Source: Desulfolithobacter dissulfuricans
Lineage (GTDB): Bacteria > Desulfobacterota > Desulfobulbia > Desulfobulbales > Desulfobulbaceae
Direction: 5' to 3'
NCBI RefSeq assembly: GCF_025998535.1
Contig: NZ_AP024233.1
Coordinates: forward strand, 682,001 to 746,000
Length of the DNA: 64,000 nucleotides
A program made the position numbers and the translations under genes. The stretch's first letter is position 1; every line of letters begins with the position of its first letter. Below are positions 45,428 through 53,638 of this stretch, in pieces. Under the pieces are notes generated by a model, which was not told where the DNA came from, made no database searches, and saw nothing but the letters and a program-made list of their open reading frames with translations.

Positions 45428-46885
45428 TTATTGCCTGAATTTGACATAGAGAAATTGAAGCAGTGATTCGATCCGGGCATTGTGGGCCGGGTCACCGGGC
45501 CGGGGTCGGAACTCCGAAGATTTTCTGGCCAGGGCTTGTTCAAACTGCCAGCGATGGAGGAAGATGCGGCCCTCCAGGGAGCGCAGGGCCTCCAACTGGG
45601 CCGGGGTCAGGGAGGAACTGGTGAGTTGGTCGAGCTTGTCTTTCGTGATCTTCAGGTTATCAAGAGAGGCGGCCCTGATGACCCGGGCAACAGCCTCCCT
45701 GTCCAGCGGAGTTACCGACTCCACTGCCTTTTTGAAAGCCACGGCGTTGGGGTATTCCTGCCACAGGAGTTCCTTGAGGTGTTTGGTGGGAATCCCCTGC
45801 CTGTCAAGATAGGTGAGCGTTTCCCGGTCCAGAGAATAGTGGACGGGATGATAGGTTTCCTGCTGGAAGACGTTCTGGAGAAAGAAAAGTGAGATCAAAC
45901 TGATGATCGCCGCGATCACCGGGGTGACGACCCAGCTTGAGGTGATGCCGGCCACGGTCCGCCACCGTATGGCACGGCCGCCCTTGAGCAGCCCGATGCC
46001 GATGACCGCGCCGACAATGGCCTGGGAGCTTGAGACCGGAACCAGGGGCAGTGACGGCAGGCCGTGGGCCTGGAGCCAGCGCTCGATCGTCTGGGAGGAA
46101 AAGATAAAGAGCACCAGGGAGTGGGACCAGACCACCACGCAGGCCGCTACCGGAGTGAGATCAAAGATGCCCCGGCCAACGGTCTCCATGACATGGCGTG
46201 AATAGGTGAAAACACCCACGGCAATGGCGATACCGCCCAGGAGAAAGAGCTGCTGGGCCGATGAGAAGGTGAAGGCCAGGAAGGAAATCGATTCAAACGG
46301 GGCCACAGGGACAAAGACCCCCATGACATTGGCGATGTTGTTGGCCCCCAGGGAATAGGACCCGAAAATGCCGGCCAGCAGCAGGGACCACCGGGTCAGG
46401 GCATCGAGCTTGAACATGTGGATTTTCAGGGTCCGGATGACCCAGGCGGTCAGCAGGTAGAGGAGTATGGAAAAGATCCCGGCCAGGATCGGGCAGAAGA
46501 TCCAGGTCGAGACGATTTTGGTCAGGGAGGTCAGGTCGGTTACCGAGCCGCTGAACATGTTCCAGCCGATGATGGCGCCGACAATGGCCTGGGAGGTGGA
46601 GACCGGAAAGCGGGCCCGGGTCATCAGATAGACGCTGAAACCGGCGGCAAAGGCGACGATGAAGGCACCGGCAATGGCATTGACGGAGCCCAGCTTGCCC
46701 AGGGTATGGGAGGCGCCGGCCCCGCTGATCACGGCCCCGAGAATGACAAAGATGGAGCAGTAGATGGCCGCGGTGCGGAACCGGATCATCCGGGAACCGA
46801 CCGCGGTCCCGAATACGTTGGAGGCATCGTTGGCTCCGAGCGACCAGCCCAGAAACAGGCCACTGGAAAGATAGGCGGCGAACAT
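45428..46885 (-). CDS. PiT-family inorganic phosphate transporter with C-terminal soluble domain
   Basis: 485 residues. The duplicated PiT signatures are present: GANDASNVFGTAVGS in the N-terminal half and SLGANNIANVMGVFV in the second, plus PVSTSQAIVGAIIGW and PVSSSQAIVGAVIG. About ten membrane segments occupy residues 1-335, and a soluble tail of about 150 residues follows, which is not part of minimal PiT proteins. Likely proton- or sodium-coupled phosphate uptake. It starts 8 bp after the DUF47 gene, the usual pairing. Confidence 0.93.
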   Translation of the reverse strand: MFAAYLSSGLFLGWSLGANDASNVFGTAVGSRMIRFRTAAIYCSIFVILGAVISGAGASHTLGKLGSVNAIAGAFIVAFAAGFSVYLMTRARFPVSTSQAIVGAIIGWNMFSGSVTDLTSLTKIVSTWIFCPILAGIFSILLYLLTAWVIRTLKIHMFKLDALTRWSLLLAGIFGSYSLGANNIANVMGVFVPVAPFESISFLAFTFSSAQQLFLLGGIAIAVGVFTYSRHVMETVGRGIFDLTPVAACVVVWSHSLVLFIFSSQTIERWLQAHGLPSLPLVPVSSSQAIVGAVIGIGLLKGGRAIRWRTVAGITSSWVVTPVIAAIISLISLFFLQNVFQQETYHPVHYSLDRETLTYLDRQGIPTKHLKELLWQEYPNAVAFKKAVESVTPLDREAVARVIRAASLDNLKITKDKLDQLTSSSLTPAQLEALRSLEGRIFLHRWQFEQALARKSSEFRPRPGDPAHNARIESLLQFLYVKFRQ

Positions 46886-46893
46886 GGCTCTTC

Positions 46894-47541
46894 CTACAGG
46901 GACCGCTTGATGACATAGATGTTGAGCCGATCGGCCACATCTTCCGCCTTGTCGGCTATTTTATCAATATGGCGGGCAAAATCGCGTATCTGCATCCGGT
47001 GGCTCAACCGCAGTTCCTCGGTCCTGAAGATGGCGGTCTGCAGCCTGGTGGCCACCTTGTCCGATTCCGATTCCCAGTAGGACACCTTGTCCAGGTGGTT
47101 GGCTACCGAGTCGATATCCTTGAAGAAGGCCCGGGAGGAGCGGACTATGGCCTCGGAGGCCTCCACCGAGCAGTTGACCAGCTGGAGAAAATCGTGCTGG
47201 AAGGCCTGGTTGATCTCCGGTCGTTCGATTTCAAAACGCCACAGGGCGCCCTTGAACCGGTCCAGCAGCGAGGCATCGAGGTTCTCCAGCAGCTCCAGCA
47301 CGTCGCCGCGCGATTCCGGGATCAGGGTCTTGGAGTAGAGATAGATCTCGATGTTGCGCCGAAGTTCGTCACCCCGGTGTTCCACCGTGGCGATTTCCTC
47401 CAGCCTGCGCTGGAAGTCTTCCTGATTCTGCTGCAGGTAGGCCTCGGCCCCCTGCTTGAAAATAAGCGAAGAGCGGCTTACCTGGTCGAGAAAGTCATCT
47501 ATCTGTTTTTCTATCCCGATCTTGTTTTTCAGGATTCTCAT
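46894..47541 (-). CDS. DUF47/PhoU-like PiT accessory protein (first copy)
   Basis: 215 residues of the TIGR00153/DUF47 helical family. The paired PhoU-like helices include ATVEHRGDELRRNIEIYLYSK and DKIADKAEDVADRLNIYVIKR. These proteins are usually encoded with PiT transporters and are thought to regulate them. Start MRILKNKIGIEKQ at 47541 is preceded by AGGGGTGATG; the upstream in-frame extension was rejected. Confidence 0.92.
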   Translation of the reverse strand: MRILKNKIGIEKQIDDFLDQVSRSSLIFKQGAEAYLQQNQEDFQRRLEEIATVEHRGDELRRNIEIYLYSKTLIPESRGDVLELLENLDASLLDRFKGALWRFEIERPEINQAFQHDFLQLVNCSVEASEAIVRSSRAFFKDIDSVANHLDKVSYWESESDKVATRLQTAIFRTEELRLSHRMQIRDFARHIDKIADKAEDVADRLNIYVIKRSL

Positions 47542-47735
47542 AACATCACCCCTGATTGTCCGTTGACACCAATTAAAGCCCGGTCTGCTTCCCAGCTTCC
47601 GGCTTCCCGGACCAGGGCCCCTTGACCGCCGGTATCCGGGCGGAAAAAATACCATACACGATATGACGCTTAGATTTAAATTAATAATAGCAGATCTTGG
47701 CCCATTCTGTGATTCCAGGCGGGTACGAGCTGGCG

Positions 47736-48212
47736 CTATGTTTTTTTCCATGTCGAATAGGGCGCTCTGATCAGGGAGGAGTTGAAATATCGCGGATCAC
47801 CGGTGACCTCTTTACCAACCCAGTCCGGCCTGGTGAATTCCTGGTCCTCACTGGTCAGCTCGATCTCGGCGATTACCAGTCCCTGGTTTTCGCCGAAAAA
47901 CTCGTCCACCTCCCATGTGTGGCCGTTTTCCCTGATGGTATAACGTTTTTTTTCTATGAGCGGCTTTTCGCACAGGTTGTCAAGCATGGTGAGGGCATCC
48001 TGAACCGGAACGGGGTACTCAAACTCCATCCTGGTGGCGCCTGTGCTGGCGCCTTTGATGGTGACTAATCCCTGTCGTTCGTCAATGGTTCGAACCCGCA
48101 CAGTCCTTTTTCTATCCAGGCAGAGATATCCCTGCCGATAGGGTATGCCGGTGGCCTCTTTTCTCCAGGCGTCCCCTCTGACCAGAAACTTTCGTTCTAT
48201 TTCCAGGCCCAT
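47736..48212 (-). CDS. CYTH-domain triphosphatase-like protein
   Basis: 158 residues. The CYTH signature E-x-E-R-K is at the N terminus (MGLEIERKFLV), followed by RQGYLCLDRKRTVRVR, VTIKG, MEFEYPV and WEVDEFFGENQGLVIAEIEL. CYTH enzymes cleave triphosphorylated substrates, including inorganic triphosphate and thiamine triphosphate. Placement between two phosphate-uptake cassettes supports inorganic triphosphatase activity, by inference. Confidence 0.88.
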   Translation of the reverse strand: MGLEIERKFLVRGDAWRKEATGIPYRQGYLCLDRKRTVRVRTIDERQGLVTIKGASTGATRMEFEYPVPVQDALTMLDNLCEKPLIEKKRYTIRENGHTWEVDEFFGENQGLVIAEIELTSEDQEFTRPDWVGKEVTGDPRYFNSSLIRAPYSTWKKT

Positions 48213-48714
48213 TGTGCCTCCTTGCTGTATGCTTTATTGTGGACTTGTGAAAAAAAACATCTTCATTCCGGTCCATGTCCGGAAGGCGGGAACTGGTCTC
48301 GCCATGCTTCCCGGGAAGCTGATTGTGGTACGATTGTCGCGCGCCCCTGGTCGCCTGTGTTCATTTTTCAGGGGACCTTGTGGTGGTGATTCATTTTCCT
48401 GATAACGTATTGTAGATGGGGGAATTTCTCCATGGTTTTTCAGCACCGCGGTTGCCGTGACGATATTTTTTTTCATGGTTGCCGGCCGTAACGGGCCCGG
48501 GGACCACGTTTGGGGCAGAAAGGGATTCCCCGGACGCCACCGGACGATGATTGGTAGTTGACATTTTTTTTGCTCTTGGATAGCGTCGCTGCAAATTATC
48601 CGTTGTCTGTTTTTATTCCGGATGCGGGCAGAAAGTCTTTTTTGTTGCGGCGTTACAGGATAAAATATCCCCAGGCTGAGAAAGGACACTGCAACAAAAC
48701 CCAGGGAGGGCCCC
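48213..48714. other. Intergenic region between CYTH and second DUF47 gene
   Basis: About 500 bp between divergent genes with no convincing coding sequence. It must contain promoters for both. A TTGACA at 48559-48564 with a weak TAGCGT 17 bp later is the best plus-strand candidate. No clear Pho-box was found. Confidence 0.5.
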
Positions 48715-49392
48715 ATGAAAAGCTTGATCGGTGATCTTTTTGGCAAGTCGCCTTTTGGACCCATTGTCGAACACAGCAAGAAGGTGCATGAGTGCGTGGA
48801 ACTGCTGTGGCCCCTGCTCGAGGCCCTTATCCAGGAGGATTATGACACCATTCACAGGCTCCACTCGAAGATGTCGCGCCTGGAACACGAGGCGGATCTC
48901 ATCAAACATGATATCCGCAGCTTCATCTCCCAGCGCTATTTTCTGCCTGTGGATCGTTCCGACCTGGTCAACTTCCTGGCCCGGCAGGAGAAGATTGCTG
49001 ACCTGGCCGAGGATTTCGCCGTGGTGCTTACCTTGCGTCGAACCACGGTCCATGTGGAAATACAGGATCTCTTTCTCTGTTATCTCAACCAGGTCTTCCA
49101 GGTGAGCGGGACTCTGCTGACCGCGGCCGTGGAGTTCAAGAATCTTGCCGAAACAGCCTTTGGCGGGGCCGAGGCACGGTCCATTCTCAAGCTCATCGAG
49201 AATCTGGGCGAGGAGGAGTGGAAGACCGACAAAATGTCCCGCAAGTTGTCGCGGGCCATCTATTCCCTGGAGGGCAGAGAAGATATTCTCAATATTCTTT
49301 TTTATGAAAAGATGGTGATCATGCTTGGCTCCATTGCCAATCAGGCGGAAAATGCCGGTGATTACCTGCGGGTGATGATTGAAAAACGGTAG
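48715..49392 (+). CDS. DUF47/PhoU-like PiT accessory protein (second copy)
   Basis: 225 residues of the same family as the gene at 46894-47541 but only distantly similar to it. It shows the N-terminal SKKVHECVELLWPLLEAL helix, LEHEADLIKHDIR and MLGSIANQAENAGDYLRVMIEKR at the end. It precedes the second PiT gene and is separated from it by a terminator and a mobile repeat. Confidence 0.92.
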   Translation: MKSLIGDLFGKSPFGPIVEHSKKVHECVELLWPLLEALIQEDYDTIHRLHSKMSRLEHEADLIKHDIRSFISQRYFLPVDRSDLVNFLARQEKIADLAEDFAVVLTLRRTTVHVEIQDLFLCYLNQVFQVSGTLLTAAVEFKNLAETAFGGAEARSILKLIENLGEEEWKTDKMSRKLSRAIYSLEGREDILNILFYEKMVIMLGSIANQAENAGDYLRVMIEKR

Positions 49393-49395
49393 TAG

Positions 49396-49432
49396 AAAGC
49401 TCCGGACCTCCTGTGGTTCGGAGCTTTTTTTT
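49396..49432 (+). terminator. Rho-independent terminator after second DUF47 gene
   Basis: Stem AAGCTCCG with CGGAGCTT around a 15-nt loop followed by a T run. The 98-bp repeat begins directly in its T tract, possibly altering readthrough to the PiT gene. Confidence 0.85.
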
Positions 49433-49530
49433 CTAAATTGAGCGTTTCGCCCATCTGCAAATGGAAAAAGATAGCTGATTGTTATTGTTTTTTTTTAAGT
49501 GTTGCAGATGGATGAAACGCTCAATTTAGG
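49433..49530. mobile_element. 98-bp MITE-like inverted repeat, copy B
   Basis: Arms 49433-49460 and 49502-49530 are inverted repeats matching at 26 of 28 positions (CTAAATTGAGCGTTTC... and its complement). The same end sequence forms copy A at 17517-17600. T runs on both sides could be a 5-bp target duplication but are too simple to prove it. Confidence 0.8.
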
Positions 49531-49560
49531 TTTTTATTTCTTCTGCAGGAACTGAAAGAA

Positions 49561-50868
49561 ATGGATATTTTAATTATCGGTCTGACAGCTCTTCTCGGCC
49601 TCTACATGGCCTGGAATATCGGTGCCAACGATGTGGCCAATTCCATGGCCGATGCGGTGGGTTCCAGGTCCATCTCCATCCGCAACGCGGTCATTGCCGC
49701 CGGAATCTGTGAGTTCGCCGGCGCAGTTCTGGTCGGAGCCCAGGTCACCAATACGGTGCGCAAGGGGATTGTCGATCCGGCCATGCTCGCTGCCATCCCG
49801 GGAATCTCGCCCCAGGACGCGGCGGTGATCCTGGTCATCGGCATGTCGGCGGCCCTGCTTTCGGCCGCCTTCTGGCTCAACCTTTCCACCATCTACGGTA
49901 TGCCCGTTTCCACCACCCATTCCATTGTCGGGGCGGTGGCCGGTTTTGGAGTCGTGGCTGCCGGATGGCAAGCCGTTAACTGGTCCAAGATGGGACAGAT
50001 AGTCGCCTCGTGGTTTATCTCGCCCCTGGCCGGTGGCATCATGGCCTTTCTTATATTCAACTATATTTCCAAGTCCATTCTCGGCAAGGAACAGCCGGCC
50101 AGGGCGGCCATCCGCCACATGCCATATATCGTCTTCCTGATGACCGCCGTGGTTCTGCTGGCCACCATCTACAAGGGGCTCAAGCATGTGATCAAAAACA
50201 TCCACTGGCTTACCGACAGCCGGGCCCTGGCCCTGTCTCTCGGGGCCTCGCTGGTGGCGGCGGTGGTGTCCTATTTCCTGATCCGCGCCAAGCTCCAGGG
50301 CCTGGAAGAGGAGTCTCTGGGCAAACAGCTTGAAGCGGTGGAGCGGGTCTTTGTCCCTCTGGTCATCATCAGTTCCTGCTCGGTGGCCTTTGCCCACGGC
50401 GCCAATGACGTGGCCAACTCCGTTGGCCCGCTGGCGGCCATCGTCCATGTCCTGAAAACCGGCACTATTGACATGAAGGTCCCGGTGCCTCTCTGGGTCC
50501 TGGCCCTGGGTGGTATGGGGATCGTGCTCGGCCTGGCCACCTATGGTTACCGGGTCATGATGACCGTCGGAACCAAGATCACCGAGATAACCCCGTCCCG
50601 TGGTGTGGCCGCCGATATCGCCGCCACGGCCACTGTGCTGGCCTGCACTCGGCTCTCCCTGCCGGTTTCCACCACCCATACCCTGGTCGGGGCGATCCTC
50701 GGCATCGGGCTTGCCCGTGGTCTTGGTGGTATCAACCGGCGCATCGTAACCTCCATCTTCGGATCCTGGCTGTTCACGGTGCCTGCGGCCGCTCTCATGT
50801 CGATGTTCTTTTTCATGGTGGGCAAGGCCCTCTTTTTCGAAACCCTGCATACCCTCATTGCCGGGTAG
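49561..50868 (+). CDS. PiT-family inorganic phosphate transporter (second copy)
   Basis: 435 residues with the paired PiT signatures NIGANDVANSMADAVGS near the start and AHGANDVANSVGPLAA in the second half, together with MPVSTTHSIVGAVAG and LPVSTTHTLVGAILG. About ten to twelve membrane segments. It differs from the copy at 45428-46885 and lacks the soluble tail, so the two systems may differ in affinity or regulation. Confidence 0.94.
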   Translation: MDILIIGLTALLGLYMAWNIGANDVANSMADAVGSRSISIRNAVIAAGICEFAGAVLVGAQVTNTVRKGIVDPAMLAAIPGISPQDAAVILVIGMSAALLSAAFWLNLSTIYGMPVSTTHSIVGAVAGFGVVAAGWQAVNWSKMGQIVASWFISPLAGGIMAFLIFNYISKSILGKEQPARAAIRHMPYIVFLMTAVVLLATIYKGLKHVIKNIHWLTDSRALALSLGASLVAAVVSYFLIRAKLQGLEEESLGKQLEAVERVFVPLVIISSCSVAFAHGANDVANSVGPLAAIVHVLKTGTIDMKVPVPLWVLALGGMGIVLGLATYGYRVMMTVGTKITEITPSRGVAADIAATATVLACTRLSLPVSTTHTLVGAILGIGLARGLGGINRRIVTSIFGSWLFTVPAAALMSMFFFMVGKALFFETLHTLIAG

Positions 50869-51030
50869 TCCTGGCGGGGGGCTGCCTGCTGGCTTGCTTC
50901 CCGGCTTGACACCCGGTATGGGCCCTGGTATCACTTGTCTGAAGCCAGGACGCGGCCAGACTTTGGCTCCGGATGGAGTCTTCACCGGGCCAGCTCCTGT
51001 TTCTGTGAATTTTTCAGCCACTTCGAGGCA

Positions 51031-51633
51031 ATGATACAGACCCTGTGCCGCGCACTCCTTTTTTTTCTGGCCATCATGGTCCCTGGTCCCGGCGGGGCGA
51101 CGGTGACCGGGGATGATGTGCTGGCTACCATCCAGCAGGCGGTCCGGCAGTATGAGCAGGGCGATTATGCCGGGGCCGCGTCCAACCTGGAATACGCTGC
51201 TCAACTGGTTCGCCAGAAAAAGAGCGAAAAGCTTAAGCAGGTACTCCCGCCGCCGTTGGCAGGCTGGGAGGCCGGACCGGCAACGGCCCAGGCTGTCGGT
51301 ACAGCGGTGTTCGGGGGCGGGGTGACCGTGAGCCGGACCTATACCAGGGATAGCTCGCAGGTGACTATTGAAATCGTTTCCGATTCACCGGTACTGCAGT
51401 CGGTGATGATGATGCTCAATAATCCCATGTTCGCCGGGGCCAGCGGCGGGGTTCTGCAGATGATCCATGGGCACCAGGCCATTGTCAAGTACAGTGAAGC
51501 CGACCATGGAGGAGATATAAGCATGGTCATCGGCAACCAGTTGATGGTCACGGTTCGGGGAGAGCGGGTGGGTCTCCAGGACCTGCTGGCCTATGCCGGC
51601 GCCGTCGATTTCACCGCCCTGGACAGGTATTGA
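51031..51633 (+). CDS. Secreted protein of unknown function
   Basis: 200 residues starting with a signal peptide (TLCRALLFFLAIMVPGPGGA). A helical segment VLATIQQAVRQYEQGDYAGAASNLEYAAQL resembles a TPR-like pair, followed by PPPLAGWEAG and a beta-rich domain. No family with known function was recognised. The ATG at 51031 was chosen because the hydrophobic signal starts there; the upstream extension is unlikely. Probably periplasmic. Confidence 0.7.
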   Translation: MIQTLCRALLFFLAIMVPGPGGATVTGDDVLATIQQAVRQYEQGDYAGAASNLEYAAQLVRQKKSEKLKQVLPPPLAGWEAGPATAQAVGTAVFGGGVTVSRTYTRDSSQVTIEIVSDSPVLQSVMMMLNNPMFAGASGGVLQMIHGHQAIVKYSEADHGGDISMVIGNQLMVTVRGERVGLQDLLAYAGAVDFTALDRY

Positions 51634-51803
51634 GAGATTACCTGGGACGGGAAGAGTTGATGGCCTGCCCGCCTGATAATTCCGGAGCGCCGGATCCGTT
51701 GTCCAGGGGCACCGTGCTTAAGAGAGGTTCCAACGGTTGCACGAGACGATACAGGTTCTCCCGGGGAGTGCTGCATAAGTTTTTCCCGTGAGAGAATAAA
51801 GAC

Positions 51804-51859
51804 CCCTGTCACACCTGGTATAGAATTGGCCTTCTTCCCTCGTGGCAGGGGTTTTTTTA
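51804..51859 (+). terminator. Likely terminator upstream of the small gene and mpl
   Basis: CCCCTGTCAC (51804-51813) pairs with GTGGCAGGGG (51843-51852), one G-U pair, and is followed by seven T. The 29-nt loop is unusually long, so an attenuator is possible. Confidence 0.6.
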
Positions 51860-51884
51860 TTATTTGTATCCCAAGAGAGAACAG

Positions 51885-52070
51885 ATGACAGAGACGAAGA
51901 AAGGACAGCCGGCCATGCCCAACCGGCCGGTGACCGACGAGGCAGTGTTCAAGGTCACAAAAGAGATTGTTGTCAAGTTCATCGAGGTCGGGCGGCTGAC
52001 GCCGGCCAACTTCGAAGAGACCTATGAGCGGGTTTTCGAGACGGTCAAGCGCTCGGCCAGGAACCTGTGA
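51885..52070 (+). CDS. Small conserved-looking hypothetical protein
   Basis: 61 residues, no signal or membrane helix, with a compact helical C-terminal region (EIVVKFIEVGRLTPANF, then ETYERVFETVKRSARNL). Its stop overlaps the GTG start of mpl (GTGA), indicating co-translation. Similar short proteins occur in other Desulfobacterota as far as I recall, without a known function. Confidence 0.65.
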   Translation: MTETKKGQPAMPNRPVTDEAVFKVTKEIVVKFIEVGRLTPANFEETYERVFETVKRSARNL

Positions 52071-53515
52071 AAGAGGCCAGGCTCGATCCGGCCCTCAATC
52101 ATGTGCCGGACCATGTGGAGCATATACATATCATGGGGATCTGTGGCACCGGCATGGCGGCGCTGGCAGGCATGCTCCAGGAACGCGGTTTCCGGGTCAC
52201 CGGTTCGGACCAGAACGTCTATCCGCCCATGTCCGACTTCCTGGCCGCCAGGGCGATTCCGGTCATGGAAGGGTATGGCCGCGAAAACCTGGAGGTGCGT
52301 CCGGATCTGGTGGTAGTCGGCAACGTGATCCGGGCGGTTTTCGAAGAGGCCCTGGCCCTCGCCGAGCTGGGGATTCCCTATGTCTCCATGCCCCAGGCCC
52401 TTGGCCATTTCTTTCTCGGCCATGCTACACCGCTGGTGGTTGCCGGGACCCACGGCAAGACCACCACCTCTTCCCTGCTGGCCACCACCCTGTTCCGGGC
52501 CGGGGCCGCTCCGGGGTTCATGATCGGCGGCATTGTTGAGGCCTTTGGCAGCAACTACCACCTGGGTGAGGGCGAGTATTTCGTGGTTGAAGGGGACGAG
52601 TACGACACCGCCTTCTTTGACAAGGGCTCGAAGTTTCTCCACTACCGTCCCCGGGGCGCCATCCTCACCTCCATCGAGTTCGATCACGCCGATATTTTTG
52701 CCGACCTGGCGGCCATCAAGAGCTCCTTTGTCCGCTTTGTCTCCCTGATTCCTGAAGACGGCGTGCTGGTGGCCCATGGGGATGATCCGGTGGTCCTGGA
52801 GATCGCCGGACAGTGCCGGGGGACCGTGCTCACCTATGGCTTCGGTCCGGACAATGACTGGCAGGTGGAGCGGTTCCGGGCCGACGGGCTGAGCAGCCAC
52901 TTCCGGCTTGCCAGGCAGGGGCAGGGAACGGACTATGTTCTGCCCATGCCGGGCCGGCACAATGTCCTCAATGCAACCGCTGTGGCCGCGCTCATGGATC
53001 ATCTCGGTTTCGGAACCCAGGAGATCCGCAGCGGGCTGGCCTCGTTTGAAGGTGTGCGGCGACGGCAGCAGATCCGGGGCGAGGTCGACGGGATTACGGT
53101 GCTCGACGATTTTGCCCACCATCCCACCGCGGTGCGTGAAACCGTGGATGCCCTGGCCAGGGCCTGGCCGGACAGGCGGCTGGTGGTGGTCTTTGAGCCG
53201 CGGACCAATTCCAGTCGACGGTCGGTGTTTCAAGAGGCCTATGCCACCTCCTTTACGCCGGCCGACCTGGTGTTCGTCCGGGAGCATATCCCTCTGCAGG
53301 GGGTGCCGGTGGATGAGCAGTTTTCTTCTGCCAGGCTGGTACAGGATCTTTGTCGACAGGGTCTGCGGGCCCGCTGTTTCCCGGATACCGGGGCGATCAT
53401 CGAGGCCCTGGTCCGGGACTGTCGTTCCGGTGATGTGGTGGCCATTTTGTCCAACGGCGGCTTTGACGGGATCCATCAGCGGTTGCTGCGGGCGCTGCGA
53501 GAGGACCGCGGTTGA
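52067..53515 (+). CDS. mpl: UDP-N-acetylmuramate:L-Ala-gamma-D-Glu-mDAP ligase
   Basis: Mur ligase family enzyme that re-attaches recycled tripeptide to UDP-MurNAc. The N-terminal IHIMGICGTGMAALAGML separates it from MurC wording, GTHGKTTTSSLLATTL is the ATP P-loop, and EGDEYDTAFFDKGSKFLHY with FDHADIF is Mpl-typical. DDFAHHPTAV and FEPRTNSSRR complete the third domain. Length 482 is normal. Its presence with NamZ-, MurU- and AmgK-like genes indicates active peptidoglycan recycling. Confidence 0.93.
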   Translation: MKEARLDPALNHVPDHVEHIHIMGICGTGMAALAGMLQERGFRVTGSDQNVYPPMSDFLAARAIPVMEGYGRENLEVRPDLVVVGNVIRAVFEEALALAELGIPYVSMPQALGHFFLGHATPLVVAGTHGKTTTSSLLATTLFRAGAAPGFMIGGIVEAFGSNYHLGEGEYFVVEGDEYDTAFFDKGSKFLHYRPRGAILTSIEFDHADIFADLAAIKSSFVRFVSLIPEDGVLVAHGDDPVVLEIAGQCRGTVLTYGFGPDNDWQVERFRADGLSSHFRLARQGQGTDYVLPMPGRHNVLNATAVAALMDHLGFGTQEIRSGLASFEGVRRRQQIRGEVDGITVLDDFAHHPTAVRETVDALARAWPDRRLVVVFEPRTNSSRRSVFQEAYATSFTPADLVFVREHIPLQGVPVDEQFSSARLVQDLCRQGLRARCFPDTGAIIEALVRDCRSGDVVAILSNGGFDGIHQRLLRALREDRG

Positions 53516-53545
53516 CGGGATGTGAGGAGTATCTTTCCAATTTTC

Positions 53546-53574
53546 TTGACAATACGGTACGTTGGGAGTAATAC
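53546..53574 (+). promoter_or_regulatory. Candidate sigma-70 promoter of the hdr-flx operon
   Basis: Perfect -35 TTGACA (53546-53551), 17-bp spacer, then TAATAC (53569-53574). It lies about 65 bp before the first gene. No Rex-type operator was recognised. Confidence 0.55.
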
Positions 53575-53638
53575 CCGTCGATAGATTGATGTTCGTGATG
53601 CAGCTTTTCATTCAATATTTTTCAGCCCGGGAAGGGTC

